A DNA stretch of 64,000 bases from Methylomicrobium agile (lineage in GTDB: Bacteria; Pseudomonadota; Gammaproteobacteria; Methylococcales; Methylomonadaceae). The stretch is taken from assembly GCF_000733855.1 (NCBI RefSeq), contig NZ_JPOJ01000001.1:806001-870000 (forward strand), written 5' to 3'. Position numbers and translations under genes: made by a program. Positions 44,072-53,765 of the stretch are shown here, in pieces. The notes under the pieces are model-generated. The model saw nothing but the letters and a program-made list of their open reading frames with translations. It was not told where the DNA came from and did no database searches. The number at the start of each line of letters is the position of its first letter. Position 1 is the stretch's first letter.

Positions 44072-44671
44072 ATGCATAAATGCCTCCCTGCGATCGCCTG
44101 CTGGTTGTTGGCGTGGCTTCCTGCCGGAGGATCATGCAGAGAGGCGACGGTCGTGTCCATACCGGCGGGAGAATGCACGCTCAGCCTCGAAGCGGACGAG
44201 GAATGGCGCACCCTGCGTCTGCGCACGCACCATCCGCGTTATCGGCCCTGCACTGTCGACCGGCAAACGGTCCTCGCACTTCTCGACGCAGCATTCGCCA
44301 AAACCGAACCGCCCGCGCTGCAAGGCGGATACGCGTCCTTGTCTCTCGGCCGGTTGATCGATTATCCCTGGCTGTCGCAGTATCTGGCCGAAACCGCCTA
44401 CCGGGACCCGCGCTGGAACCGGAAAACAGGCCGGCCGGTCAAGGCGGAAATCAACGCTTATACGGCCCGCCTGCTCGATAACCGGGACCTGCTGAAGCCG
44501 ATTGAGACCGGACTCGCCAAACACGGCTACCGCATCACCGGCGTCTCGGTCGAAAAAGTGCTGGTCGGCCACGCTTCCGACCTGCCCGGCTCCGCACCGA
44601 CACGGCTCGCCGGCCGAATTCCCTTCGATGCGCAGGTCTGGCTACAGTTGCGGGAACTATCGCATCGATAG
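44072..44671 (+). CDS. Secreted protein of unknown function (199 aa)
   Basis: The ATG at 44072 gives the signal peptide MHKCLPAIACWLLAWLPAGGSC. The mature part has three Cys (CTLSLEADEE, PCTVDRQTVL) and an internal YPWLSQYLAETAYRDPRWNRK unit. No family is recognised. Its 3' end lies four bases before the convergent plsY stop. Confidence 0.7.
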   Translation: MHKCLPAIACWLLAWLPAGGSCREATVVSIPAGECTLSLEADEEWRTLRLRTHHPRYRPCTVDRQTVLALLDAAFAKTEPPALQGGYASLSLGRLIDYPWLSQYLAETAYRDPRWNRKTGRPVKAEINAYTARLLDNRDLLKPIETGLAKHGYRITGVSVEKVLVGHASDLPGSAPTRLAGRIPFDAQVWLQLRELSHR

Positions 44672-44675
44672 ACCT

Positions 44676-45260
44676 TCAAGACTTGATCGTCTTTTCCTCG
44701 CCGGCCAACAGCCGCTGAATATTGCTTTTATGCCGCCACAGCAGCACTACTGTCATCAGCGCCACCGCTACGACCAGCATCGGATTGCCGACGATGAACC
44801 AGGCATAGGCCGGCGCCAGTACCGCCGCGGTCAGCGCGGACAGGGACGAAATTTTGCCGACCTTGTACATCAGCAGCCACGTCGCGACGAAAGCGAGGCC
44901 CAACACCCAGGAAAAGCCGAACAGCACGCCGATCGTGGTCGCAACGCCCTTGCCGCCTTTAAACCCGAAAAAGATCGGGTAAAGATGTCCTATGAAAGCC
45001 GCAAGGCCGGTTGCGGCGAGCAGTCCGGCCGGCACGCCGAGCAGATGGGCGGCGTAAACCGGAATCAATCCTTTCAGCAAATCGCCCGACAAGGTAGCGG
45101 CCGCCGCCTTTTTGCCGCCGATCCGCATCACGTTGGTCGCTCCCGGATTGCCGGAGCCCTGCTCGCGCGGATCGGGCAGGCCCATCAGCCGGCAAATGAT
45201 AATCGCACTGGAGACCGAGCCTATCAGATAGGCCGCAGGAACAAACAACCACTCAATCAT
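44676..45260 (-). CDS. plsY: Acyl-phosphate:glycerol-3-phosphate acyltransferase PlsY
   Basis: The protein has 194 residues from the ATG at 45260, five bases after AAAGGTG; a GTG two codons earlier is possible. Membrane helices alternate with PDPREQGSGNPGATNVMRIGG (motif 1, GSGNxGxTN), HLYPIFFGFKGGKGVATTIG (motif 2, GGKG) and an LLLWRHKSNIQRL-type end. It acylates glycerol-3-phosphate in phospholipid synthesis. It is divergent from folB, as in E. coli. Confidence 0.96.
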   Translation of the reverse strand: MIEWLFVPAAYLIGSVSSAIIICRLMGLPDPREQGSGNPGATNVMRIGGKKAAAATLSGDLLKGLIPVYAAHLLGVPAGLLAATGLAAFIGHLYPIFFGFKGGKGVATTIGVLFGFSWVLGLAFVATWLLMYKVGKISSLSALTAAVLAPAYAWFIVGNPMLVVAVALMTVVLLWRHKSNIQRLLAGEEKTIKS

Positions 45261-45354
45261 ATACACCTTTCGTCAATCAAAACTTGTAAGCCGGGGGCAA
45301 TTCCCCGATACTTAGCGCTTTTAAAAAAGCGCTCATCATAACCGGAAAATTACC

Positions 45355-45714
45355 ATGGACATCATTTTTTTAGGCGGGCTGGAGATCAAAACGATCATCG
45401 GCATTTACGACTGGGAACGGGAAACGAAACAAAGCGTGGTGCTCGATATCGAAATGGGCTTCGACATCGGAAAAGCCGCCGAAACCGACGACATCCAGTA
45501 CGCGCTCGACTACAAAAAAGTCTCCAAGCGGATCATCGGCTTCGTCGAGGAGAGCCAGTTTTTTCTGGTCGAGAAGCTCGCGGTGGAAATCGTCAAAATC
45601 ATCCAGAACGAATTTCAGGTACCTTGGGTCAAACTGACGTTGAACAAGAAAGGCGCGATCAGCGGCGCCAGCGATGTCGGCATCATAATCGAACGAGGGG
45701 ATCGCAGGCAGTGA
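45355..45714 (+). CDS. folB: Dihydroneopterin aldolase
   Basis: The 119-residue protein reads DIIFLGGLEIKTIIGIYDWER, DIEMGFDIGKAAETDDIQYA-type, LDYKKVSKRIIGFVE and FFLVEKLAVEIVKII, all FolB signatures, with the catalytic Lys-Gly near GAISGASDVGIIIER. It converts dihydroneopterin in folate synthesis. The next gene, folK, overlaps its stop by four bases. A 20-bp inverted repeat (AGCGCTTTTAAAAAAGCGCT) lies at about 45313, upstream. Confidence 0.95.
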   Translation: MDIIFLGGLEIKTIIGIYDWERETKQSVVLDIEMGFDIGKAAETDDIQYALDYKKVSKRIIGFVEESQFFLVEKLAVEIVKIIQNEFQVPWVKLTLNKKGAISGASDVGIIIERGDRRQ

Positions 45715-46211
45715 CCAGAGGCTATATCAGCATCGGCAGCAACATCGAAAAGGAAAGAAATATCCACAGCGCATTGCGCGAGCTGTCCCTGCTTTTTGGC
45801 GGATTGGTGGTTTCGAGCACATACGAAACCGAACCCGTCGGCTTCGACGGAGCTACCTTCCACAACCTGGTCGTCGGCTTCGACTCCGACCTGAACGTCA
45901 AAACGATCGCGAAACAGCTCCGGCAGATAGAGCTGGATCACGGCCGCACGCGCGGATGCAAAAAATTTTCATCGCGAACCCTCGATTTGGATCTGATCCT
46001 GTTCGGCGACCTGATCCTCAACGACGACGGCCTGCAGATTCCGCGCGACGAAATCGAACGCTATGCGTTCGTTCTGGAACCGCTTGCCGAAATCGCCGGC
46101 GATTTGCGGCATCCGGTCAGCGGCATCCGTTACCGCGATCTATGGGAGCGCTTCGACAAGGACGGTTTCGCGCAAAAACGGGTCAAACGGGGCTGGTCGT
46201 CAATAGAATAA
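45711..46211 (+). CDS. folK: 2-amino-4-hydroxy-6-hydroxymethyldihydropteridine pyrophosphokinase
   Basis: The protein has 166 residues from the GTG at 45711. It has TRGYISIGSNIEKERNI, STYETEPVGFDG, CKKFSSRTLDLDLILFGD (R-T-x-DxD, the Mg site) and ERYAFVLEPLAEIAGDL. It catalyses pyrophosphoryl transfer in folate synthesis, directly after FolB. The end overlaps the convergent pteridine reductase gene by 12 bases. Confidence 0.95.
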   Translation: MTRGYISIGSNIEKERNIHSALRELSLLFGGLVVSSTYETEPVGFDGATFHNLVVGFDSDLNVKTIAKQLRQIELDHGRTRGCKKFSSRTLDLDLILFGDLILNDDGLQIPRDEIERYAFVLEPLAEIAGDLRHPVSGIRYRDLWERFDKDGFAQKRVKRGWSSIE

Positions 46212-46931
46212 GGTGCGCCCGCCATCGATGGTCAGTATCTGGCCGGTCATGTAATCGGCATCCCGGACCAGAAACGAAACCGCTTTCGCGATATCGTCCG
46301 GCTCGCCGCTTCGTTTCAGGGCCACGCGCTGCAGAATCTCCTGCTTGTGCGGGTCTGACAGATCGTGCTCAGGCCAGATGATGGCGCCGGGCGCCACGCC
46401 GTTGACGCGGACCTCCGGCCCCATTTCCTTGGCCAGAACACGGGTCATCGCCGCGAGCCCCGCCTTTGCGAGGCTGTACACCGAGAAATCGGGCAAGCCG
46501 CGTTCGGCATGAATGTCGACGATATTCACGACGCATCCCTGCCTGGCCTTCAGGGTATCCCGCAAAGCCTGAGCTAAAAAAAACGGCGCTTTCAGGTTGC
46601 TGCCGAGAAGGTCGTCCCATTGCGCTTCGGAAACCTCGCCGAAAGGCGTCGCATAAAATGCCGAGGCATTATTGATCAGAACGTCGATGCCTCCGCCGAT
46701 TTCCAGCGCAGTTCCGGCAAGCCGTTCCCGCTGATCCTTGTCCAGCAGATCGGCCTGCAGCGCGCTGGCCGAAGCCGGCCGCAGCCGGTTCAATTCGCCG
46801 CACAGTTCAAGCGCTTCCCGTTCCGACGACTTATAATGCACGATCACATGACAGCCTTCCCGGTGTAGCCGCCGCGCGCAGGCGGCGCCGATCCGTTTGG
46901 CCGCGCCGGTTATCAGTACGTTTTTTTGCAT
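46200..46931 (-). CDS. Pteridine reductase (SDR family)
   Basis: This 243-residue protein reads LITGAAKRIGAACARRLHREG with TGxxxRIG, the Arg-containing pteridine-reductase form of the SDR cofactor motif (not TGxxxGIG). It also has NNASAFYATPFGE, SVYSLAKAGLAAMT (YxxxK) and a C-terminal LTIDGGRTLFY. It fits FolM/PTR1-like reduction of dihydropterin, in keeping with the adjacent folB and folK. Confidence 0.88.
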   Translation of the reverse strand: MQKNVLITGAAKRIGAACARRLHREGCHVIVHYKSSEREALELCGELNRLRPASASALQADLLDKDQRERLAGTALEIGGGIDVLINNASAFYATPFGEVSEAQWDDLLGSNLKAPFFLAQALRDTLKARQGCVVNIVDIHAERGLPDFSVYSLAKAGLAAMTRVLAKEMGPEVRVNGVAPGAIIWPEHDLSDPHKQEILQRVALKRSGEPDDIAKAVSFLVRDADYMTGQILTIDGGRTLFY

Positions 46932-46946
46932 CGATCCTACTCCGCC

Positions 46947-47216
46947 ATGAAAATCCTTCCACTTTTTCTTCCGTTGCTGATTGCGCTGACCGCCTGCGGC
47001 AAGTCCTCCGCCTCGCTGAGCAAGTTGCCGAATCAGGGGATCATTCTCGCTTTCGGCGACAGCCTGACCTACGACACCGGCGCTTCACCCCGGCGCGATT
47101 ATCCGAGCGTCTTGGCCGGACTGACGGCGCGGCAAGTGGTCAATGCTCGGGAGCCTTATGAACCTTGGCTTCAGGCAAACGATCAACGCTCACATCCCGG
47201 CACCATAACTGCGTAA
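46947..47216 (+). pseudogene. 3'-truncated arylesterase/TesA-like lipase gene
   Basis: The first 60 residues are intact: signal/lipobox segment PLFLPLLIALTACGKSS, then GIILAFGDSLTYDTGASPRRDYPSVLAGLTAR, the GDSL serine motif. After QVVNAREP the protein ends in unrelated sequence read out of the murI 3' region. The other SGNH blocks (GGND, His) are gone, so a deletion removed them. The last 77 bases overlap murI. Confidence 0.8.
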
Positions 47217-47973
47217 TCACCGGCCCGCTCATCGCCGGATCGGCGCTGGTCCAAAACCGGTCGGAGCCGGGCTCATTCGCCTCATTCAGCAAACCATGCG
47301 CTTCGAGACGCCGGCAAAGCTGGCGGGCGACCGCTTCGGACGAATCGATCACTGCGACATCCGGTCCGGCAATTTCCTGAATCAAGGCGCGGAGGAAAGG
47401 ATAATGGGTGCAGCCGAGCACCAGCGTATCGGCGCCTCTGGCCAATAGCGGCGCCAGATAGCGTTCGAGCAGGCTACGCGTCTTTTCACCGGCCAGATCG
47501 CCCGCCTCGACCTGCTCGACGAGACCCGGGCAGGCTTGCGGCAGGATTTCGGCTTCGGCACCGTAACGCTCGAACAGCTTGACGAAATTGTGGCTGGCCA
47601 GCGTCCGGCTGGTGGCGAGCACGCCGACCACGCCGGTTCGGGTTTGCGCGGCGGCCGGCTTGATCGCCGGTTCCATCGCCACGATCGGCAGCGTGAAACG
47701 AGTCCTCAGCGAGGCCACCGCCGCCCCGGTCGCGGTATTGCAGGCGACCACGATCGCTTTCGCGCCGCGGTCGAGCAAAAACCGGCTGATCGCGAACGAC
47801 CGCTTTTCGATGAACGCCTGGGGCTTGTCGCCGTACGGCGCATGGCCGGAATCGGCGACATAAATCAGGTTTTCGGCGAGTAATTGACGCCGGATCTCGC
47901 TCAGCACCGACAGCCCGCCGACGCCGGAATCGAAGACGCCGACCGGATCGGCATTCGAACGCAAAACCGCCAA
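47140..47973 (-). CDS. murI: Glutamate racemase
   Basis: The enzyme has about 277 residues from a TTG at 47973, five bases after the trpC stop; a longer in-frame extension lies inside trpC. It has VGVFDSGVGGLSVLSEI (first catalytic acid), VACNTATGAAVAS (catalytic Cys) and LVLGCTHYPFLRA (second Cys). It supplies D-glutamate for peptidoglycan. It is the last gene of the trp cluster here, an unusual partner. Confidence 0.95.
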   Translation of the reverse strand: MAVLRSNADPVGVFDSGVGGLSVLSEIRRQLLAENLIYVADSGHAPYGDKPQAFIEKRSFAISRFLLDRGAKAIVVACNTATGAAVASLRTRFTLPIVAMEPAIKPAAAQTRTGVVGVLATSRTLASHNFVKLFERYGAEAEILPQACPGLVEQVEAGDLAGEKTRSLLERYLAPLLARGADTLVLGCTHYPFLRALIQEIAGPDVAVIDSSEAVARQLCRRLEAHGLLNEANEPGSDRFWTSADPAMSGPVITQLWCRDVSVDRLPEAKVHKAPEH

Positions 47974-47977
47974 GATC

Positions 47978-48778
47978 CTATAAACCGAACAATTCGCGCA
48001 TTTTCTGGCCCGGGCTGTCCGCGCGCATGAACGCTTCGCCGACCAGAAACGCATAAATGCCGTTATCGAGCATCAGCTTCACGTCGTCGGGCATATGGAT
48101 GCCGCTTTCGGTAATCACTAGGCGGTCTTCGGGAATTTGCGCCTTCAAATCCAGCGTCGTCTGCAGCGTCGTTTCGAAGGTGCGCAGGTTCCGGTTGTTG
48201 ATCCCGATCAGTTTGGTGTCGAGCTGCAGCGCGCGGTGCAGTTCCTCCTCGTTATGCACTTCGACCAGCACGTCCATGCCCAGCCTGGCGGCCAGTTCGG
48301 CCAGCTCGCGCATTTGGCCGTCTTCGAGCGCGGCGGCGATCAGCAGGATGCAGTCCGCGCCTAAAGCGCGCGCTTCATAGACCTGGTACGGGTCGATCAT
48401 GAAGTCCTTGCGCAAGACCGGCAACGGGCAACGCTCGCGGACCAGTTGCAGGTACACCTCGGAGCCCTGGAAATACTCCTTGTCGGTCAGCACGGACAGG
48501 CAGGTCGCGCCGTTCATCGCGTAATCCTGACCGATCATGACCGGCTGGAAGTCTTCCCGGATCACGCCCTTGCTCGGCGAAGCCTTCTTGATTTCGGCGA
48601 TGATCGCCGGTTTTTTCATCAGGACCCGGCCCAGCAGCGCCTGATAGAATCCGCGCGGTTTTTCGACGCTCTCGGCGAAACTTTCAAGGTCGACGATCGG
48701 CGTGCGCACCTTGCGGCGGCTGACTTCTTCGGCTTTGGTATCGAGGATTTTTTTCAGGATGTCGGGCGTATCGGTCAT
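47978..48778 (-). CDS. trpC: Indole-3-glycerol phosphate synthase
   Basis: This 266-residue TIM barrel has [19 protein letters not shown] (catalytic Lys), [22 protein letters not shown] (Lys and the KDFxxDxYQ motif), [11 protein letters not shown] and [12 protein letters not shown]. The stop of trpD overlaps its start, so trpD-trpC are coupled. Confidence 0.97.
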   Translation of the reverse strand: MTDTPDILKKILDTKAEEVSRRKVRTPIVDLESFAESVEKPRGFYQALLGRVLMKKPAIIAEIKKASPSKGVIREDFQPVMIGQDYAMNGATCLSVLTDKEYFQGSEVYLQLVRERCPLPVLRKDFMIDPYQVYEARALGADCILLIAAALEDGQMRELAELAARLGMDVLVEVHNEEELHRALQLDTKLIGINNRNLRTFETTLQTTLDLKAQIPEDRLVITESGIHMPDDVKLMLDNGIYAFLVGEAFMRADSPGQKMRELFGL

Positions 48779-49809
48779 AGCGTCAATGGAGTGTTCATAG
48801 AGTTTGAATAAGCAATCAGGGCATCCAGCTTCGCGCGCGCGGCGCCGCTGGCGATCAGCGCATCGGCTCTGGCAATGCCGGCTTCGAGCGAAGAGGTAAG
48901 ATTCGCCGCATAGATCGCGGCGCCGGCGTTCAGCACCACGATGTCGCGCGCGGGGCCGGGCCGGTTATCGAGCACGGCTTTCATCATTGCAAGGCTCGAT
49001 TCGGCGTCGTCGATCGCCAGTTCCGCCAAACTTGCGCGCTGCAGGCCGAATTGCTCGGGCGTGACCGTATAGGTCGCGATAGCGCCGTCTTTCAGTTCGG
49101 CCACGTTCGTGGGTGCGGCGATGCTGATTTCATCGAGTCCGTCGTCCGCGTTCACGACCAGTACGTGTCGGCTGCCGAGTTTTCTCGATACTTTCGCCAA
49201 GGGCTCGACCCATTCCTTCGCAAACACGCCGATCAATTGGTGCGGCGCGCCGGCCGGGTTGGACAACGGACCGAGCAGATTGAACAAAGTCCTGACGCCC
49301 ATTTCGCGGCGAGCGTTGCGGGTATGCTTCATCGCGCCGTGCAGTTTTTGCGCGAATAAAAAGCCGACGCCGAGCTGATCGACGCAATCGGCAACCTGCT
49401 CGGGGCTCAGATCCAGATTCACGCCGGCGGCCTCCAGCACGTCCGCACTGCCGGAACGGCTCGACACCGAACGGTTGCCGTGCTTGGCGACTTTCGCGCC
49501 CGCCGCCGCGACCACGAACGCACAGGTGGTCGAGATATTGAACGTGTTCGCGCCGTCGCCGCCGGTGCCGCAGGTATCGATCAGGTGCTCGCCGGTAACC
49601 GGCACCTGGCTCGCCAGTTCGCGCATCACTTCGGCCGCCGCGGCGATTTCGTCGATCGTCTCGCCTTTGCAGCGCAGCGCGATCAAAAAGCCGCCGATCT
49701 GCGCGTCGGTCGCCTGGCCGCCCATGATCCGGAGCATCACCCGGCGCATCTCGTCGTGCGTCAGATTCTGTTTATCGAGCAGTTTTTGCAGGGCTTGTTG
49801 GATTTGCAT
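48775..49809 (-). CDS. trpD: Anthranilate phosphoribosyltransferase
   Basis: The 344-residue enzyme has [18 protein letters not shown] (the PRPP loop GTGGD), [19 protein letters not shown] and [18 protein letters not shown]. It transfers phosphoribose to anthranilate. A 114-base gap with repeat B separates it from trpG; it overlaps trpC by four bases. Confidence 0.97.
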   Translation of the reverse strand: MQIQQALQKLLDKQNLTHDEMRRVMLRIMGGQATDAQIGGFLIALRCKGETIDEIAAAAEVMRELASQVPVTGEHLIDTCGTGGDGANTFNISTTCAFVVAAAGAKVAKHGNRSVSSRSGSADVLEAAGVNLDLSPEQVADCVDQLGVGFLFAQKLHGAMKHTRNARREMGVRTLFNLLGPLSNPAGAPHQLIGVFAKEWVEPLAKVSRKLGSRHVLVVNADDGLDEISIAAPTNVAELKDGAIATYTVTPEQFGLQRASLAELAIDDAESSLAMMKAVLDNRPGPARDIVVLNAGAAIYAANLTSSLEAGIARADALIASGAARAKLDALIAYSNSMNTPLTL

Positions 49810-49837
49810 CAGCGGGTTTGCTTAATGAGCCAGGCTT

Positions 49838-49920
49838 GTAGGGTATGCTGTGCATACCGTTTTCGATGTTATCCGGCGTACCGTCAAGGCATTCGGAATG
49901 GTACGCGCAGCGTACCCTAC
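49838..49920. repeat. Dispersed palindromic repeat, family B copy 2
   Basis: The left end GTAGGGTATGCTGTGCATACC and the right end GGTACGCGCAGCGTACCCTAC form imperfect inverted termini around a 40-base core. It lies between trpG and trpD. The right end matches that of 19897-19973. Confidence 0.65.
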
Positions 49921-49923
49921 ATT

Positions 49924-50514
49924 TTATCGTTCCAGGAAATTCCGCAACAGGTCATGCCCGTGCTCGGTCAGGATCGACTCGGGATGGAACTGCACGCCTT
50001 CGATATCGAGCGTTTTGTGGCGGACGCCCATGATTTCGTCGAGTTTGCCGGCTTCGCCCCGGGTCCAGGCGGTGACTTCGAGGCAATCGGGCAAGGTTGC
50101 TTGTTCGATCACCAGCGAATGGTAACGGGTCGCGGTGAAGGGGTTTTTCAGCCCTTTGAACACGCCGACGTTGTGGTGGTAGACCTCGGAGGTCTTGCCG
50201 TGCATGATCGCTTTGGCGTGGATGATGTTGCCGCCGAACGCGTAGCCAATGCTTTGATGGCCGAGGCAAACGCCGAGGATCGGATAGCGGCCGGCGAATT
50301 TCATGATCGCTTCGACCGAAACGCCGGCTTCCCGCGGGGTGCAGGGGCCCGGTGAAATGACGATCTTATCGGGCGACAGGCGCTCGATGTCATCGACCGT
50401 GACCTGGTCGTTGCGCACGACCGTTACGTCCGCGCCCAGCTCGCCGAAATATTGCACCAGGTTGTAGGTGAACGAATCGTAATTGTCGATCATCACCAAT
50501 TTGATTGCGCTCAT
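49924..50514 (-). CDS. trpG: Anthranilate synthase glutamine amidotransferase subunit
   Basis: The protein has 196 residues from the ATG at 50514, overlapping the trpE stop. A longer in-frame reading lies inside trpE and is not native. [32 protein letters not shown] (catalytic Cys) and [14 protein letters not shown] (His-Glu) are the class I amidotransferase triad. A paralogue use in p-aminobenzoate synthesis is possible, since pabA-like function is common. Confidence 0.96.
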   Translation of the reverse strand: MSAIKLVMIDNYDSFTYNLVQYFGELGADVTVVRNDQVTVDDIERLSPDKIVISPGPCTPREAGVSVEAIMKFAGRYPILGVCLGHQSIGYAFGGNIIHAKAIMHGKTSEVYHHNVGVFKGLKNPFTATRYHSLVIEQATLPDCLEVTAWTRGEAGKLDEIMGVRHKTLDIEGVQFHPESILTEHGHDLLRNFLER

Positions 50515-51998
50515 GCTCCTTCTCCTTCGAGTCCGGCTTCGGCCATGCCGACCGCACGGAAGATCGCACGGCCCTTGTTCATCGTTTCGTCCCATTCGTT
50601 GCGCGGGATCGAGTCGTAGACGATCCCGGCACCGACCTGGATGTGCAGCGTGTTGTCCTTGATCACCGCCGTGCGGATTGCGATCGCGGTGTCGAGGTTG
50701 CCGGACCAGGCGATATAGCCGACCGCGCCCGAGTAAACCCCGCGCTTGACCGGTTCCAGTTCGTCGATGATTTCCATCGCGCGGATTTTCGGCGCGCCGC
50801 TGACGGTACCGGCCGGAAAGGTCGCGGCAAGTACGTCGAACGCATTCTTGCCCGGTTTCAGCCGGCCGATCACGTTCGAGACGATATGCATCACGTGCGA
50901 ATAACGTTCGACGATCATCTTGTCGGTCAACTGCACGCTGCCTATTTCGGCGACGCGGCCGGTATCGTTGCGGCCGAGGTCGATCAGCATCAGATGTTCG
51001 GCGATTTCTTTCGGATCGGCCAGCAGTTCCTTTTCGAGCGCCAGATCCAGTTCCTGGGTAGCGCCGCGGCGGCGAGTACCCGCGATCGGACGGACCGTCA
51101 CGATGTTGTCTTCGAGGCGGACCAGGATTTCCGGCGACGAGCCGACGATATGGAAGTCGCCGAGGTTCAGGAAGAACATGTACGGCGACGGGTTCAGGCA
51201 GCGCAAGGCCCGGTACAGGTTCAACGGCGCGGCGGCATACGGGATCGACAGCCGCTGCGACAGCACCACCTGCATGATGTCGCCATCGGTGATGTATTCC
51301 TTCGCCTTGCAGACCGCCTCCTCGAAACCGTGCTGGGTGAAACCGGAGACGAAATCGGATTCGTTGACCTTGCGAGGTGCCGTATGCCGTGCCGGCTTGG
51401 CCTGCACTTCGCGCAGCTTGATCGACCATTCATGCAGGCGCTGCTGCGCCCGCTCGTAAGCCCGGTCTTCGGCCGGGTCCGCATGCGTCAACAGCAGCAG
51501 TTTGCCGGACAGGTTATCGAACACCAGCATTTCCTCAGACACCATCAGCACGATGTCCGGATTGCCGAGTGGATCGGGCTTGCCGTGGCCGGCGAGCCGC
51601 GGTTCGATATACGAAATCGTCTCGTAGCCGAAATAGCCGACCAGGCCGCCGTTGAAACGCGGCAGCTCGTCGATGTCGGGCACCTTGAAGCGCGCCTTGA
51701 ATTGTTCGATCCAGAGCAGCGGATTGTCGAGCACGGCCGTTTCGACGATCTCGCCGTTTTTTTCCAGGTTGATCCGGTTGCCGATCACCTTCACGATCGT
51801 TTTGCAGGGCAGCCCGATGATCGAATAGCGTCCCCACTGTTCGCCGCCATGCACCGATTCGAATAGATAGGAATAAGCGCCGTCGGCCAACTTCAGGTAC
51901 GCGCTGAGTGGCGTATCCAGATCGGCCAGCACTTCCCGGCCGACCGGGATGCGGTTATAGCCCTGGCGGGCGTATTGATTGAATTGTTCCGGGGTCAT
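50511..51998 (-). CDS. trpE: Anthranilate synthase component I
   Basis: The 495-residue chorismate-binding enzyme has the N-terminal [21 protein letters not shown]-type region, the LLxWxxxxRF loop, [28 protein letters not shown] and [20 protein letters not shown]. The conserved Trp-feedback residues near the N-terminus (LxSxx) appear altered, but I cannot judge inhibition. It heads trpE-trpG. No leader peptide with Trp codons stands out upstream. Confidence 0.97.
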   Translation of the reverse strand: MTPEQFNQYARQGYNRIPVGREVLADLDTPLSAYLKLADGAYSYLFESVHGGEQWGRYSIIGLPCKTIVKVIGNRINLEKNGEIVETAVLDNPLLWIEQFKARFKVPDIDELPRFNGGLVGYFGYETISYIEPRLAGHGKPDPLGNPDIVLMVSEEMLVFDNLSGKLLLLTHADPAEDRAYERAQQRLHEWSIKLREVQAKPARHTAPRKVNESDFVSGFTQHGFEEAVCKAKEYITDGDIMQVVLSQRLSIPYAAAPLNLYRALRCLNPSPYMFFLNLGDFHIVGSSPEILVRLEDNIVTVRPIAGTRRRGATQELDLALEKELLADPKEIAEHLMLIDLGRNDTGRVAEIGSVQLTDKMIVERYSHVMHIVSNVIGRLKPGKNAFDVLAATFPAGTVSGAPKIRAMEIIDELEPVKRGVYSGAVGYIAWSGNLDTAIAIRTAVIKDNTLHIQVGAGIVYDSIPRNEWDETMNKGRAIFRAVGMAEAGLEGEGA

Positions 51999-52038
51999 TC
52001 TGTTTCTTCAAACTGCGCCTTGCGCAATGAGTAAACCC

Positions 52039-52115
52039 GTAGGTCGGGTTAGCGAAGCGTAACCCGACATTGGCAACACATCATGTTGGGTTACGCTTCG
52101 CTAACCCAACCTACG
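52039..52115. repeat. GTAGGTCGGGTTA palindromic repeat, family A copy 2 (double)
   Basis: Two copies of the 30-bp unit (GTAGGTCGGGTTAGCGAAGC and its inverse ending GCTTCGCTAACCCAACCTAC) face each other around 14 bases, making a nested palindrome. It fills most of the trpE-rpe spacer. Confidence 0.85.
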
Positions 52116-52126
52116 GAAACTAACAA

Positions 52127-52801
52127 TTATTTACCGGCTTTCGCGAGCTCGGCACGCATGTCGTCGATGATCTTCTTGTAATCCGGCTTGCCGAAAATCG
52201 CGGAACCCGCGACAAAAGTGTCGGCGCCCGCTTCCTTGATGGCGCGGATGTTGGCGCCGTTGACGCCGCCATCGATTTCGAGGCGGATGTTCAAGCCGCT
52301 GTCGTCGATCTTCTTGCGCACTTCGCGCAGCTTGGGCAGCGCGGACGGAATGAACGACTGGCCGCCGAAACCCGGATTGACCGACATCAACAGGATCATG
52401 TCCAACTTGTCCATTACGTAGTCCAGATAATGCAGCGGCGTACCCGGATTGAATACCAGACCCGCCTTGCAGCCGCTGTCCTTGATCAGTTGCAGGGTGC
52501 GGTCGATGTGTACGGAAGCTTCCGGATGGAAGGTGATGATGCTGGCGCCGGCTTTCGCGAAATCGGGAATGATCCGGTCGACCGGCTCGATCATCAGGTG
52601 CACGTCGATCGGGGCGGTCACGCCGTGTTTTCTGAGCGCCTCGCAAACCAGAGGACCGATGGTCAGGTTCGGGACGAAATGGTTGTCCATCACGTCAAAA
52701 TGCACAATGTCGGCCCCGGCGGCCAGAACGTTATCCACTTCCTCGCCCAATTTGGCGAAATTGGCGGACAGAATGGAAGGCGCGATCCAGTTTTCGTTCA
52801 T
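52127..52801 (-). CDS. rpe: Ribulose-phosphate 3-epimerase
   Basis: The protein has 224 residues from the ATG at 52801, after a GGAGA ribosome site; a longer frame upstream is non-native. [56 protein letters not shown] and RLEIDGGVN are the complete Rpe signatures. It interconverts Ru5P and Xu5P, a step of the pentose-phosphate/RuMP cycles. Confidence 0.97.
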   Translation of the reverse strand: MNENWIAPSILSANFAKLGEEVDNVLAAGADIVHFDVMDNHFVPNLTIGPLVCEALRKHGVTAPIDVHLMIEPVDRIIPDFAKAGASIITFHPEASVHIDRTLQLIKDSGCKAGLVFNPGTPLHYLDYVMDKLDMILLMSVNPGFGGQSFIPSALPKLREVRKKIDDSGLNIRLEIDGGVNGANIRAIKEAGADTFVAGSAIFGKPDYKKIIDDMRAELAKAGK

Positions 52802-52910
52802 TATCGTCTCCTCGCGGTTAATCTCGTTAAAACGATCCATTATAACTTTTTTTTTACGGCTAGGCTTCGATATACAATGACCGTTTGCAATGTGATGAAA
52901 AATTTCCACG

Positions 52911-53765
52911 ATGAAACTGGTTACCTTTACGCACGCTCAATCCACCCGCGTCGGCGCCGTCGTTGACGATACCGTCGTCGACAGCCTCGGCAGTCCCGCC
53001 ATTCCGCCGCGGATGATCGATTTTCTGGCCTCGGGCAGCGAAGCACTCGCGGCAATGCAGGCGCTGATCGACAGCGGCAGCCACCGTATCCCGCTCCGGG
53101 ATGTCAAGCTCGAAGCGCCGGTGCCAAGGCCCGGCAAATATCTCGCGATCAGCCTGAATTATGCGGACCATATCGCCGAAACCGGCAAGGACCGGCCCGA
53201 ATATCCGAGCTTCTTCACCAAGCAAAGCACCTGCGTGATTGGAACCGGAGCGGCGATTCAGCGCCCGCGAGTATCGGACAAGCTCGATTACGAAGGCGAG
53301 CTGGCGTTCGTGATCGGCCGGCGCTGCCACCATGTGCCGGTCGAAAAAGCCCGCGAAGTGATTGCGGGATTCACGATCGCGAACGACGTGTCGGTGCGCG
53401 ATTGGCAGGCGCGCTCGCCGACGATGATGATCGGCAAGTCGTTCGATACGGCGGGGCCTTTGGGTCCGTGGATCGTCACTGCGGACGAAATCCCCGACCC
53501 CCACAACCTGGAGCTGAAAACCCGGGTCGACGAAGAGTTGCGGCAAAACGCGAATACCGGCGAGATGCTGTTCAACTGTTATGAGATGGTCGCCTATCTG
53601 TCCGAGGCGATGACGCTGGAGCCGGGCGATGTGATCAGTACCGGCACGCCGGCCGGCGTCGGCGTCAAAATGTACCCGCGCGGTTATTTGAAGCCGGGGC
53701 AAACGGTCAGAATCGAAATCGAAGGGATCGGGACGCTGGTCAACCCGGTCGTGATGGAGCCGTGA
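52911..53765 (+). CDS. Fumarylacetoacetate hydrolase-family protein
   Basis: This 284-residue FAH-superfamily enzyme reads [53 protein letters not shown] (metal Glu), [32 protein letters not shown] and [16 protein letters not shown]. Substrates in the family include acylpyruvates and oxaloacetate; I cannot specify one. Its 3' end overlaps the convergent sensor kinase gene by 26 bases. Confidence 0.9.
   Translation: MKLVTFTHAQSTRVGAVVDDTVVDSLGSPAIPPRMIDFLASGSEALAAMQALIDSGSHRIPLRDVKLEAPVPRPGKYLAISLNYADHIAETGKDRPEYPSFFTKQSTCVIGTGAAIQRPRVSDKLDYEGELAFVIGRRCHHVPVEKAREVIAGFTIANDVSVRDWQARSPTMMIGKSFDTAGPLGPWIVTADEIPDPHNLELKTRVDEELRQNANTGEMLFNCYEMVAYLSEAMTLEPGDVISTGTPAGVGVKMYPRGYLKPGQTVRIEIEGIGTLVNPVVMEP

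Noticed and set aside
43870-44226. A 118-residue minus-strand frame upstream of the secreted protein gene
   Set aside because: It overlaps the coding strand of 44072 and looks like composition noise.
50505-51866. A 453-residue plus-strand frame opposite trpE
   Set aside because: It is antisense to trpE, which has all its catalytic motifs; typical GC-rich shadow.
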